Assembly: GCF_040654195.1 (NCBI RefSeq)
Contig: NZ_JBFAHM010000007.1
Coordinates: forward strand, 124,001 to 188,000
Length of the DNA stretch: 64,000 nucleotides
Source of the DNA: Hamadaea sp013361475
Lineage (GTDB): Bacteria > Actinomycetota > Actinomycetes > Mycobacteriales > Micromonosporaceae
Direction of reading: 5' to 3'
Part shown: one piece after another, positions 32,884 through 41,007 of the stretch
How the letters are laid out: each line of letters opens with the position of its first letter
Position numbering within the stretch: the stretch's first letter is position 1
The notes under the pieces: generated by a model
The model's database searches: none
What the model was told of the DNA's origin: nothing
What the model saw: only the letters and a program-made list of their open reading frames with translations
Position numbers and translations under genes: made by a program

Positions 32884-32902
32884 GTCCCCGCAGGCCGGGG
32901 AC
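32884..32902. other. Intercistronic hairpin between the RHH gene and DUF4097
   Basis: GTCCCCG (32884-32890) and CGGGGAC (32896-32902) form a perfect 7-bp stem with a 5-nt loop in the 81-bp gap. With no T-tract, attenuation or mRNA processing is more likely than full termination. Confidence 0.45.
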
Positions 32903-32934
32903 GTGGTGGCGAAAGTCGTCGGTGGACGGTGCGG

Positions 32935-33468
32935 CTAGCGCACCCAGCCGGTGAAGCTCTGCTTGGACCGCCCGCCCGCGCCGAGCGGATCCGGGCGCTG
33001 CTCGCGCTCCGGTCGCTGCAGAGCGGCCGCGGCCGACCGCACCAGCCAGGCGTTGACGGAGCGGCCCTCCTTCGCGGCGGCCTCCTCGATCGCCGCCTTG
33101 AGCTGCTCCGGCAGGCGTACGTTGATGCGGGCCGACGGGCCGTCCTCGGCGAACAGCGGATCGCCGTCGGCCGCGCGGTCGGTCGCCGACGTGGCGGCCT
33201 CGGACGGCACGGCAGACATCTCGGCCGGCGGCAGGGTCACGACGAACTCCGGGTCGCGTCCTCGCAGGCGCAGCTCGACCGAGCCCGGAGCCAGGTCCCG
33301 GGTGATGTCGTCGGCGGCGGCCGACAGGGTCTCCAGGAGCGTCATCCGGATCGCCGACTCGATCGAGCCGGTGAGCCGTTCGACCAGCGCACGCGCCTCG
33401 TCGCCGCCGCTTTCGGCGAGAGTCGCGAACTCGCGGCCGAGGTTGTTCACATACGTGGTCAAGTCCAT
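32935..33468 (-). CDS. Ribbon-helix-helix (HicB/CopG-like) DNA-binding protein, probable autoregulator
   Basis: The 177-residue protein has an unassigned N-terminal region (LTTYVNNLGREFATLAESGG) and a central strand-rich part. The C-terminal ribbon-helix-helix motif is at about residues 119-148 (ARINVRLPEQLKAAIEEAAA, EGRSVNAWLVRSAA). It resembles HicB-type antitoxin regulators, but no HicA toxin is adjacent, so it more probably controls the downstream DUF4097-DrrAB genes. ATG 33468 is chosen over the earlier GTG at 33498. Its start codon overlaps the first of five 11-bp direct repeats, which fits autorepression by cooperative RHH dimers. Confidence 0.75.
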   Translation of the reverse strand: MDLTTYVNNLGREFATLAESGGDEARALVERLTGSIESAIRMTLLETLSAAADDITRDLAPGSVELRLRGRDPEFVVTLPPAEMSAVPSEAATSATDRAADGDPLFAEDGPSARINVRLPEQLKAAIEEAAAKEGRSVNAWLVRSAAAALQRPEREQRPDPLGAGGRSKQSFTGWVR

Positions 33469-33562
33469 GGCACCACTATGGCACACGCATGGCACCACCG
33501 CAAGCCATCTTGGCTCAAGTTGATGCCAAAGTGGCTCAGCATGGCATCACCGTGGCATCGCG
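33467..33562. promoter_or_regulatory. Iterated 11-bp direct-repeat operator
   Basis: ATGGCACCACT, ATGGCACACGC and ATGGCACCACC follow one another without spacing (33467-33499). ATGGCATCACC and GTGGCATCGCG follow at 33541-33562, again with an 11-bp period. Between the blocks lie inverted variants (AGCCAT, TGCCA). The repeats cover the start codon and promoter region of the RHH gene. One-turn phasing of identical half-sites is the binding mode of RHH regulators. Confidence 0.7.
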
Positions 33563-33583
33563 GCTGTCGTGGTGCAAGACCGT

Positions 33584-33640
33584 TGGATCAGGGTTCGCGG
33601 TCGAATTTTGAGTCAAGATTCGACCCGGAACCCTGATCCA
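33584..33640. repeat. Imperfect palindrome, repeat family 1 copy 3
   Basis: Arms 33584-33611 and 33613-33640 pair at 25 of 28 positions around one central G. It keeps TGGATCAGGGTT and GGTCGAAT of copies 1 and 2. No tandem array precedes it, but a short GCGCCTTTGGCGC remnant follows at 33641. It lies between the RHH operator and the end of the VOC gene. Confidence 0.9.
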
Positions 33641-33693
33641 GCGCCTTTGGCGCGGGAGGCCGCCGACCTCGCGGACGGAGGGAAGGAGCTCGG

Positions 33694-34074
33694 CTAGGCG
33701 CGCTCGGAGAGCGACCGCTCGACGCAGAACTCGTTGCCCTCTGGATCGGCGAGCACGACCCAGCCCGTCCCGTCGGCGTTGCGCTGGTCGCTGACCATGG
33801 TGGCGCCGAGCGTCAGCAGGTGGTCGACCTGCTCGTCCCGCTTGCAGTCGGTCGGCTGCAGATCGAGGTGCACGCGGTTCTTGCCGCTCTTGCCCTCCGG
33901 GACGCGGGAGAACAGCACCCCGGGACCTTCCCCGTCCGGCGCCACGAGCAACGCCTGGTCGGCACCCGGCTCGTCGGAGGGGTGCCGTGGGTAGCCGGTG
34001 ACCTCGCTCCAGAACCCGGCCAGCGTATAGGGGTCCGCGCAGTCCACGGTGATATGCCGAATCAAGGCAGTCAC
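33694..34074 (-). CDS. VOC (glyoxalase/bleomycin-resistance-like) family protein
   Basis: The 126-residue protein has the paired beta-alpha-beta-beta-beta units of the vicinal-oxygen-chelate fold: RHITVDCADPYTLAGFWSEV at the start, NRVHLDLQPTD in the middle and WVVLADPEGNEFCVERSL at the end, which includes the usual metal-ligand Glu. It belongs to the glyoxalase-like subgroup of small single-domain proteins of unknown substrate. Its start overlaps the histidine kinase stop by 4 bp, making it the last gene of the response regulator / kinase operon. Confidence 0.88.
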   Translation of the reverse strand: MTALIRHITVDCADPYTLAGFWSEVTGYPRHPSDEPGADQALLVAPDGEGPGVLFSRVPEGKSGKNRVHLDLQPTDCKRDEQVDHLLTLGATMVSDQRNADGTGWVVLADPEGNEFCVERSLSERA

Positions 34075-35240
34075 GGGCCAGATGGTAATCCCTCAGCGGC
34101 ACCGAGAACAGCGCTGGGAACCGCGACGGTGACCTCCAGCCCGCCACCCGGCAGCGCGACAGCGTGCACACTGCCGCCGTGGGCGTGGCATACCGCACGG
34201 ACGATCGACAAGCCGAGGCCGGAACCCCGCGCCCCGGTACGCTCCCGGCCGCCCCGGCGGAACGGCTCGAAGAGCCCTTCGACGTCAGCCTGATCGACCT
34301 CGAAGCCGGTGTTGCCGACGATGAGCTGGCTGGTCCCCCCGCCACTCCCGGTACGCACCCAGATCCGCCCGTCGCGGTGGTTGTACCGGCAGGCGTTCTC
34401 GATGAGGTTGCCCGCCAGGCGTTCGAGCAGGCTCGGGTCGCCGACGACGGGCGCGGGCGCCAGATCGAGGGCGACGTCGAGGTGCAGCCGCCGGATCTCG
34501 CGGGACATCGCGTCCAGCGCCCCCGGTACGCCGTCGGCCAGATCCGCCGCCTGTTTGCGCGCCAAGGCGGTCTGCGCCTCCGACCGGGCCAGCACCAGCA
34601 GCGCGTCCACGAGGGCGTTCGCCCGTTCGGAGGCGTCCTTGACGACGGTGCCCATCCGGCGCAGCTCGGCCAGGTCGGCCTTCGGGTCGGACAGCGTCAC
34701 GTCGATCTCGGTCTTCATCACCGCGAGCGGCGTACGCAGCTCGTGGGAGGCATTGGCGACGAAGCGGCGCTGCGAGTCGAAGGCCACCTTGAGCCGGTCG
34801 AGCATGGCGTCGAACGTCCCGGCGAGTTCGGCCACCTCGTCGTCGGCGCCTTCGTATCGGATGCGCTGGTCGAGGTTCTGCCCGCCGAGGCGGCGTGCGG
34901 TCGCGGTGACCTGCTGGAGTGGACGCAGGGCGCGGCCGACGACGGCGTACCCGCCGACGACCCCGACGACGCTGATCGCGACCAAGGCCAGCAGGCCTTT
35001 CTCCAGCAGTTCCGCGCCGACGTCGCGGCGCAGCTGCCGTTCCCATTCCTCCACGGGCAGCTGGCGGCCGTCGGCCAGGACGACCCGGGAGGACGGGTCG
35101 AGGTGCTCGGCCGGCTGGAGCGCCTCGCTGGCGAGCAGGAAGGCCAGCGCGATGAGCAGCGCACCCGCGCCGACCAGGAGGAGTCCGTTGAGCAGGGTGA
35201 GCCGCAGGCGCAGGGTCGGCCGCGGCAGGCGTCGCTTCAC
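34071..35240 (-). CDS. Sensor histidine kinase (OmpR-partner type)
   Basis: The 389-residue kinase has two membrane helices (about residues 11-33 and 82-104) around a short extracytoplasmic loop. A HAMP domain, a dimerisation domain with the phospho-acceptor His166 in FVANASHELRTPLAVMKTE, and a catalytic domain with N-box ENACRYNHRDGRI and G-box GARGSGLGLSIVRAV follow. The small sensor loop suggests a membrane or cell-envelope cue. The gene overlaps the response regulator gene by 4 bp. Confidence 0.95.
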   Translation of the reverse strand: MKRRLPRPTLRLRLTLLNGLLLVGAGALLIALAFLLASEALQPAEHLDPSSRVVLADGRQLPVEEWERQLRRDVGAELLEKGLLALVAISVVGVVGGYAVVGRALRPLQQVTATARRLGGQNLDQRIRYEGADDEVAELAGTFDAMLDRLKVAFDSQRRFVANASHELRTPLAVMKTEIDVTLSDPKADLAELRRMGTVVKDASERANALVDALLVLARSEAQTALARKQAADLADGVPGALDAMSREIRRLHLDVALDLAPAPVVGDPSLLERLAGNLIENACRYNHRDGRIWVRTGSGGGTSQLIVGNTGFEVDQADVEGLFEPFRRGGRERTGARGSGLGLSIVRAVCHAHGGSVHAVALPGGGLEVTVAVPSAVLGAAEGLPSGP

Positions 35241-35914
35241 GACTGGTCCGTGGGCTCGGCCGTGATCCGGTAACCCGCGCCGACCAACGTCTCGATCAAG
35301 GCCGGGTCGCCGAGCTTGCGGCGCAGCGTACGCATGGTGACCCGCACGATGGTGGTGAACGGGTCGGCGTTGGCGTCCCAGACGCGTTCGAGGAGTTCCT
35401 CTGTGCTGACGACGGCGCCGTCGGCCCGCATCAGCGCCTCCAGCAGGCCGAACTCCTTGTTCGTGAGGTCCAGCTGCTGACCGGCCCGGGTCGCGATGCG
35501 CTTGGCCGGGTCGAGCGTGACATCGGCCACATGCAAGATCGGCGGCGTGACCGGCGTGGCCCGCCGGCCGAGCGCCTGCACCCGCGCCACAAGTTCACTG
35601 AAGTCGAAGGGCTTGGGGAGGTAGTCGTCCGCGCCGAGGCTGAGCCCCTCGACCCGGTCGGCCACCGCGCCGCTCGCCGTCAGCATCAGCACCCGGGTCA
35701 GCGTCCCCGACGCCACCAGGTCCGCGCAGATCTGGTCGCCGTGGACCCCAGGCAGGTCGCGGTCCAGCACGACCACGTCGTACCGCGTGACGAAGGCCGC
35801 CTCGTGGCCCGCGTCGCCGTCGTAGGCCACGTCCACCGCCATGCCGTGGCGGCGCAGGCCTCGCGCGATGGCGTCGGCCAGGTGCTGCTCGTCCTCAATC
35901 ACGAGTACGCGCAT
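35237..35914 (-). CDS. OmpR/PhoB-type response regulator
   Basis: The 225-residue regulator has a receiver domain (RVLVIEDEQHLADAIARGL; phospho-acceptor Asp51 in YDVVVLDRDLPG; Lys in DDYLPKPFDF) and a C-terminal winged helix (LTNKEFGLLEALMRADGAVV, TTIVRVTMRTLRRKLGD). ATG 35914 is where the receiver fold begins; the open frame continues far upstream without coding signs. It heads the response regulator-kinase-VOC operon and lies divergent from the secreted peptidase, whose promoter region holds a dyad at 35987-36006. Confidence 0.95.
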   Translation of the reverse strand: MRVLVIEDEQHLADAIARGLRRHGMAVDVAYDGDAGHEAAFVTRYDVVVLDRDLPGVHGDQICADLVASGTLTRVLMLTASGAVADRVEGLSLGADDYLPKPFDFSELVARVQALGRRATPVTPPILHVADVTLDPAKRIATRAGQQLDLTNKEFGLLEALMRADGAVVSTEELLERVWDANADPFTTIVRVTMRTLRRKLGDPALIETLVGAGYRITAEPTDQS

Positions 35915-35986
35915 AGCCCGAATCCTCCCCGGTTCGTGCCACTCCAGCCGTGACACCGACTGATACGTCTTCACCGAGGTCCACCC

Positions 35987-36006
35987 GGTTGAGAAAATTC
36001 TTAACC
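35987..36006. promoter_or_regulatory. Candidate operator dyad between regulator and peptidase genes
   Basis: A 20-bp imperfect dyad (GGTTnAGAA arms facing TTCTnAACC) stands out as AT-rich in the 177-bp divergent region 35915-36091. It could serve the response regulator or autoregulation. No direct evidence links it to a protein. Confidence 0.4.
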
Positions 36007-36091
36007 GCCGAGGTATTGCGGCCAGACCGGCCGTCCGCCACGCTGTCGGGCGACAGTCCTTCGCATACCCCCTGCTCGAAGGAGCTCCTCG

Positions 36092-37381
36092 ATGAAGAGA
36101 CGCAGTGTACTTCGTGCGGCTGCCGTAACGGCCGCCGCGAGTGTCCCGGCTATGCTGGCGGCCCCCGCGCAGGCCGGAGACAAGGTGAAAGACCAGCTCT
36201 ACCCCAATCAGGACATCGTCTTCCGTCGGTGGGCCTCCGACGCCGACTACGCCACTGGCACCTTCGCCGGGACGGCGGCGAGCGGAGGACACCTCACCTT
36301 CGCCTCGGCGGCCGGGCAGACGGCGTACACGGATGTCGTGAGTGGGACGGCGCGGACCTATGACTTCGCGACGTGGACCTCGGCCTTCGTGGCCCCGGGT
36401 TTCACCGCCCAGGAGCTGATCGCCTCGTGGACCGCGACCACCCCCGGCGGTAGCTGGGTCCAGATCGAGGTACGCGGCGTGACCGCGCTGGGCAACACCA
36501 CCAAGTGGTACGTGCTGGGCCGGTGGGCCGCCGACAACGTCGACTTCCACCGGACCTCCGTGACCGGCCAGGGCGACACCGACGGCACCGTCTACACGGA
36601 CACCTTCTCGGCCGCCGCCGGCCACGAGCTGTCGAGCTGGCAGCTGCGGGTGACCCTGCTGCGCGTGCCCGGCAGCACCGACAACCCGGTGCTGACGAGC
36701 TTCGGCGCGATGGCCTCGCACCTGCCCGCCGTGCCGAAGAAGTGGACCGTTTCGACGCCGAAGGCCGCGCAAGGTGTGCTGCTGACGGTTCCCGGCTACT
36801 CCCAGAGCATCCACTCCGGGCAGTACCCCGAGTACGACAACGGCGGCCAGGCCTGGTGCAGCCCGACCTCGGTCTCCATGATCATGGGCTTCTGGAACAG
36901 CCTGCCCCCGGCGGCCGACTACGCCTGGGTGGATCCGTCCTACCAGGACCCTTGGGTGGACCACGCCGCCCGGGGCACCTACGACTACGCGTACTCGGGC
37001 TGCGGCAACTGGCCCTTCAACCCCGCGTACGCCGGCCGCTACGGGCTCACCGGGTTCATCACCCGGCTGCGCTCGCTCAACGAGGCCGAATTGTTCATCG
37101 CGGCGGGCCTGCCGCTGGTGACGTCGCTGTCGTTCAAGAAGGGCGAGATCCCCGGCCTGACCTACGGCACGAACGGCCACCTCATGGTGCTGTCGGGCTT
37201 CGCCGCGAACGGCGACCCCATCGTCAACGACCCCGCGTCGGCGAGCGACGCCGTCGTGGTGAAGACGGTGGGCCGGGCCGAGTGGGAGGCCGCCTGGCAG
37301 ACCACGTCCCGCGGAGTGGTCTACGTGATCACGCCGCCCGGACGATCGCTGCCGACGCCGCCCGCGCAAGCGAACTGGTGA
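36092..37381 (+). CDS. Secreted C39-like cysteine peptidase
   Basis: The 429-residue protein has a signal peptide with a double-Arg start (MKRRSVLRAAAVTAAASVPA, cleavage after APAQA), so Tat export is possible. Residues about 30-205 form a beta-rich domain, and about 215-425 a papain-like peptidase of the C39-like group. The catalytic residues are Cys256 (GGQAWCSPTSVSM), His363 (GTNGHLMVLSGF) and Asp380 (IVNDPAS). Substrates are unknown. ATG 36092 follows AAGGAG. The gene is divergent from a two-component system that may control it, and repeat family 2 copy B starts one base after its stop. Confidence 0.88.
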   Translation: MKRRSVLRAAAVTAAASVPAMLAAPAQAGDKVKDQLYPNQDIVFRRWASDADYATGTFAGTAASGGHLTFASAAGQTAYTDVVSGTARTYDFATWTSAFVAPGFTAQELIASWTATTPGGSWVQIEVRGVTALGNTTKWYVLGRWAADNVDFHRTSVTGQGDTDGTVYTDTFSAAAGHELSSWQLRVTLLRVPGSTDNPVLTSFGAMASHLPAVPKKWTVSTPKAAQGVLLTVPGYSQSIHSGQYPEYDNGGQAWCSPTSVSMIMGFWNSLPPAADYAWVDPSYQDPWVDHAARGTYDYAYSGCGNWPFNPAYAGRYGLTGFITRLRSLNEAELFIAAGLPLVTSLSFKKGEIPGLTYGTNGHLMVLSGFAANGDPIVNDPASASDAVVVKTVGRAEWEAAWQTTSRGVVYVITPPGRSLPTPPAQANW

Positions 37382-37467
37382 GTTGATCACCGGTTCGGGG
37401 AGTCGATCAGGGCGCTACGAACGCGACACGCCGCGCGATCATGGCCGTTGGTTCATGATCGCGCGGA
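37382..37467. repeat. Dispersed 86-bp repeat, family 2 copy B
   Basis: Same length as copy A at 1567-1652, and ungapped alignment gives 13 mismatches. It starts directly after the C39 peptidase stop and extends 15 bp into the convergent propeller gene, whose last codons (SARS) and stop codon are repeat sequence. Confidence 0.9.
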
Positions 37468-38556
37468 GAAATCGGAAGAAGGCGGGAACAGGGCCAGGGC
37501 GAACGGGGGCTGGCCCGCCACTCCGCTGAAGCAGACGAGCCGCGTACCGGCGGCGACGCAACGGTCGACCGGCGCGCTCAAGTTGGCGCGGGCGCGTACG
37601 GCGGGCTGAGCGGCGGTCAGGTCGATCGTCCCCAGCCACGCCCGCCCGGCCGATCCAGGCAGGTAGGCGGCGGTGCGGCCGAGGACGGTCCCCGCGATGT
37701 GCCAGCGGCCGAGCCGGGCCACCACGACACCCGTACGGGGATCCAGAGCCACGTTCTGTTCCCGGCCCAGCGCGTCGGAGAGCCGCCCGATCAGCAGGTC
37801 GTCGGTCTCGTCGGTGAGGGTGAACCGCCCGGCCGCCCACACCAGCCTGCCCGTCTTCGGGTCGTGGCCGCTCAGGCCGCCCCGATCGGACGTGCACACC
37901 AGGCCGCCGCAGGGGAAGAAGGCACGCATGGGGCTCGCGGTCATCTGCTCCGTCCACACGGGAACCACACCGTCGCCGTCCGGCCGCCAGAACGTGACGC
38001 TGTAGTCTCCCGGCTTTCCGCGTACCGTCTGCAGGAGCCCGTCGATCACGCTCACCGCACGCTCCTCCACGGCCGTGGGCATCGCGGACCGGGCGATCAC
38101 CCGGCGGCCGTGGGAGTAAACGGGCGGCGCGTCGGGCCAGGCCTCGACCAGCTGCCCGGTCCGCGCCGTCACAACCTCGATCTCAGGGATACGCTCACCG
38201 ACGGGACCGACCAGCGCGACGCGGCCGGTGGCCGGATCGGTCGCGTAGACCTCCACCCCGGGGCGGCGCCACAGCAGCTCGCCGGTGTCGAGGGAGACAG
38301 CCGCGATCTCGGCCGTCTCGGACAGTACGCCGAGCGCCACGTCCCCGACGATGTGCACGTCGTCGACCACCCCGGCCAGCGGTTCGAGGATGATCGGCGG
38401 CGCGGCCGCGGTCGCCGGCACCGACGCCTGGGGCAGCAGCAACGCGGCGATCCCGATCAGCACCGCCAGGATCTCCCGGCGCCACTGCCGCCAGCCCGGG
38501 ACGGGCGGTTCCCACTCGGGCTCGTCGCGGGTCTCGCCCAGATCGATCAGCGTCAC
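37453..38556 (-). CDS. Membrane-anchored PQQ-like beta-propeller protein (second paralogue)
   Basis: The 367-residue protein starts VTLIDLGETRDEPEW, has a membrane helix (about residues 28-50, ILAVLIGIAALLLPQA), and then a beta-propeller of PQQ/BamB-like blades: AAVSLDTGELLWRRPGVEV, GHDPKTGRLVWAAGRF, VALDPRTGVVVARLGR. Two Cys (FPCGGLVCTS) may form a disulphide. It probably sits on the outer face of the membrane as a scaffold or sensor; no ligand is known. GTG 38556 overlaps the stop of the upstream paralogue (GTGA). The gene ends inside the repeat at 37382-37467. Confidence 0.8.
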   Translation of the reverse strand: MTLIDLGETRDEPEWEPPVPGWRQWRREILAVLIGIAALLLPQASVPATAAAPPIILEPLAGVVDDVHIVGDVALGVLSETAEIAAVSLDTGELLWRRPGVEVYATDPATGRVALVGPVGERIPEIEVVTARTGQLVEAWPDAPPVYSHGRRVIARSAMPTAVEERAVSVIDGLLQTVRGKPGDYSVTFWRPDGDGVVPVWTEQMTASPMRAFFPCGGLVCTSDRGGLSGHDPKTGRLVWAAGRFTLTDETDDLLIGRLSDALGREQNVALDPRTGVVVARLGRWHIAGTVLGRTAAYLPGSAGRAWLGTIDLTAAQPAVRARANLSAPVDRCVAAGTRLVCFSGVAGQPPFALALFPPSSDFSARS

Positions 38557-39839
38557 GCCGGACCTCCCACCTCCGCCAGCAATCCGTCCAGATCGGACAA
38601 CCGCACCGAGACGGCGTCGACCACGGCCGAACCGTCGCAGTACAGCCAGTTGCCGATCAAGATACAACTGTTGGCGCGCCCGCCGAGGGGCATCAGCGGA
38701 TGGACCTGCTCGCCCGGCCGCACGACGCCCAGCCACATCTGCGAATCCGCCGCCCACACCGGGTCGAGCCAGACCAGTCGGTGACCGGCGTACTCCCCGA
38801 GCGGCTCCCATCGGGTTTGCCTCAGGTCGGGTTCCTCCACCACGAGTGGTGCGGCCACCGCGTCGGTGTAAGGATCGATCCGACCGGCCGGTACGCAGAA
38901 CCAGCGATCGGCGCACGGGTAGACGAAGAAATCGGTCGTCGGGAAGTCCAGATGCCACAGGGGTCCGGCCTGGCCGCGGCGGAACACCTCGATGCGGCTG
39001 CCCCTGGCGGTCGTGAACGTGCCGGTACCACTCCCGGCGCCGCTCTCGGAGGTGCCCGCCGGGCTGCTCTCGGCACTGCCCTGGAGCACAACGAGGTCCC
39101 GCCAGGCCAGCGTCAGCCCCTTGGCCGGCCGAGCCACCCGCCACGTCTTCGTGACCGCGCCGGTAGCCGTCGTGATCACCTCGATCGTCCCACCCGGACG
39201 GAGGGCGACCAGTTCGTCGTCGGCCGCCCCCTCGACCGCGACGACCTGAGCGCCGTCCGGCAGGTCAGTACGCCACACTTCGCGCCCGGACTCGATGGCC
39301 ACGCCGGCCAGCGCCCCCGACCGAGCGCGTACGACCACCAGATCGGTCCCGCCGAAGACCGGCGCCTCCTCCCGCTGCCAGACGTCCTCCCCCGTACGCA
39401 CATCGACCGCGACGACGGACTCCCAGTAGAAGCTGGCCTCCTCGTCGACCGCCATGAGCCCACCCGCCAGCACGACGACGCTCCCCGCACTGGCGACGAC
39501 CCGGATCGGCCCGACATTGCCGATGCTCCGCCGCCACTTCTCCCCCGACCCGTCCAACCCCGACGCGATCATGGTCTGCCCGTTGGGCGTCGCGTTCAGC
39601 ACCACGTCGGCGGTGGCGAACACCGACGGGGAGGCGACGAACCGGCCCACCCGATGCAGCTCCGGCAACGGCTCGGCGCCCGGCGCGGTCCCCGCCAACG
39701 CCCCGGCCAGCACCATCGTCAGCAGCGCCGACGCCACCCGGCGGGCGTACGCCGGCTCCCACCGCTCGAGCAGCCGCCGCAGCGGAGGCGGCTTGCCAGG
39801 GTCGTAGCGGCTCGGCTCACCGAGGTCTATCAGCGTCAC
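38553..39839 (-). CDS. Membrane-anchored PQQ-like beta-propeller protein (first paralogue)
   Basis: The 428-residue protein starts VTLIDLGEPSRYDPG, nearly the same eight-residue cytoplasmic tag as its downstream paralogue, then has a membrane helix (about residues 38-58) and propeller blades (VVAVDVRTGEDVWQREEAP, AGVAIESGREVWRTDLP). Paired Cys occur in YPCADRWFCVP and in SCILIGNWLYC. The shared tag suggests that both proteins contact the same cytoplasmic partner or that the tag is a conserved membrane-targeting element. Function is unknown. The two genes are coupled by a 4-bp overlap. The region 39840-40113 upstream holds promoters and no gene that I can support. Confidence 0.8.
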   Translation of the reverse strand: MTLIDLGEPSRYDPGKPPPLRRLLERWEPAYARRVASALLTMVLAGALAGTAPGAEPLPELHRVGRFVASPSVFATADVVLNATPNGQTMIASGLDGSGEKWRRSIGNVGPIRVVASAGSVVVLAGGLMAVDEEASFYWESVVAVDVRTGEDVWQREEAPVFGGTDLVVVRARSGALAGVAIESGREVWRTDLPDGAQVVAVEGAADDELVALRPGGTIEVITTATGAVTKTWRVARPAKGLTLAWRDLVVLQGSAESSPAGTSESGAGSGTGTFTTARGSRIEVFRRGQAGPLWHLDFPTTDFFVYPCADRWFCVPAGRIDPYTDAVAAPLVVEEPDLRQTRWEPLGEYAGHRLVWLDPVWAADSQMWLGVVRPGEQVHPLMPLGGRANSCILIGNWLYCDGSAVVDAVSVRLSDLDGLLAEVGGPA

Positions 39840-40113
39840 GCCATAGGAACGCGTCCGCCCCGCCACCCGGTTGCTGCCCGCTTCCGCCGTTGTCGTCGCC
39901 CAGGGCACCCCCGGTATGCGATTCTCCGCCCGATTCAGAGATCATGCGCCTTGGGTATGCGCGAAACGGCCGGTTACCGCAAATGCTCGGCACATGATCT
40001 TGTCAGGCGACCTTTCGGCGCAAACCCAGGGCACTTGTCCACACTCCTTAGCGGTCCACAGCCGCCGCGAGGACTCGCATGACGGCCCAGCCGCAGACGA
40101 CCACGATGGGCCG

Positions 40114-41001
40114 ATGCATCCAGAGCTCCGGGCCGAACTCGACCGCAACGGCGGGCTGGTGCTCAGGACCGACCTGCCCGACCGGGTTCCGCGGTGGGCC
40201 ATCGGCAACGGCGTACGCAATGGCGAATTGATCAGGGTCTGGCCGGGCGTCTACCGGCGGGCCGATCTCGACGTCTTCGACCATCGGCGGGCCGCTCTGC
40301 TGCATTGCGGCGAGGGCGCCCTGCTCAGCCATACCTCGGCCCTGGTCGTCTGGGGCCTCCTCGCCGATGAGCCGGACGGGACGGTGCACGTCACAGTGCC
40401 GAGAGGCCGGCGACTCCGGTCCGCTCCCGGTCTGACCGTCCACACCTGTGCCGAGACACCGCCATAGGTTCGGCGTGCCGACCTGCCGATCACCACGCTG
40501 GAGCAGTCGCTGGTCGCAGCCTGGCCGCTCCTGCCGGACCCGATGCGTACCGGTGTTGTCGCCGACGCCATCGGCGACCGGCTGACCATCCCATTGCGCC
40601 TGGCCGCGGCGGTGAGTCGAGTCCCCCGCCTGCCCGGCCGAAGCCGCCTCGTCCGGCTGATCGACCTGATGGTCGCCGGATGTCGCAGCTACCTTGAGGT
40701 CTTCGGAGTGGAACACGTCTTTTCGGGCGAAGGCCTTCCGGAGTTCGCCCGGCAGGCGCCGATCACCGCCGGCGGCCGCACCTACCTGCTGGATCTCTTC
40801 GCCGAGCGAGAACGTGTCGACGTCGAGCTGGATGGGGCCGCCTGGCACGGCTCACCCCGGCAACGAGAACGTGATCTCCGCCGCGACGCCGCGCTCGCCA
40901 CGGAAGGGATCATGGTCGTGCGCTATTCGTATCGGCGGCTCGTCGGCGAACCGGACACCGTCCGGCTCGAGCTCAGCCGCATCTTGCGGCTTCGCCGCTG
41001 A
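40114..41001 (+). pseudogene. AbiEi-like / DUF559 protein interrupted by an in-frame TAG
   Basis: The reading frame encodes an AbiEi-antitoxin-like winged-helix N-terminus (LRAELDRNGGLVLRTDLPDR, GELIRVWPGVYRRADLDVF, SHTSALVVWGL, VHVTVPRGRRL). After a TAG at 40465-40467 it continues in the same frame with VRRADLPITTLEQSLVAAWP and a C-terminal DUF559/Vsr-like endonuclease domain (DLFAERERVDVELDGAAWHG, RERDLRRDAALATEGI). Intact relatives join these parts in one protein. A single nonsense change (or a sequencing error) is the simplest explanation. It ends 7 bp from the convergent dxs gene. Confidence 0.75.
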
Positions 41002-41007
41002 CCGAGA

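Noticed and set aside
32935..33468. HicAB toxin-antitoxin module
   Set aside because: Only a HicB/RHH-like protein is present; the adjacent genes encode DUF4097 and a VOC protein, and no HicA-sized double-stranded-RNA-binding toxin is seen.
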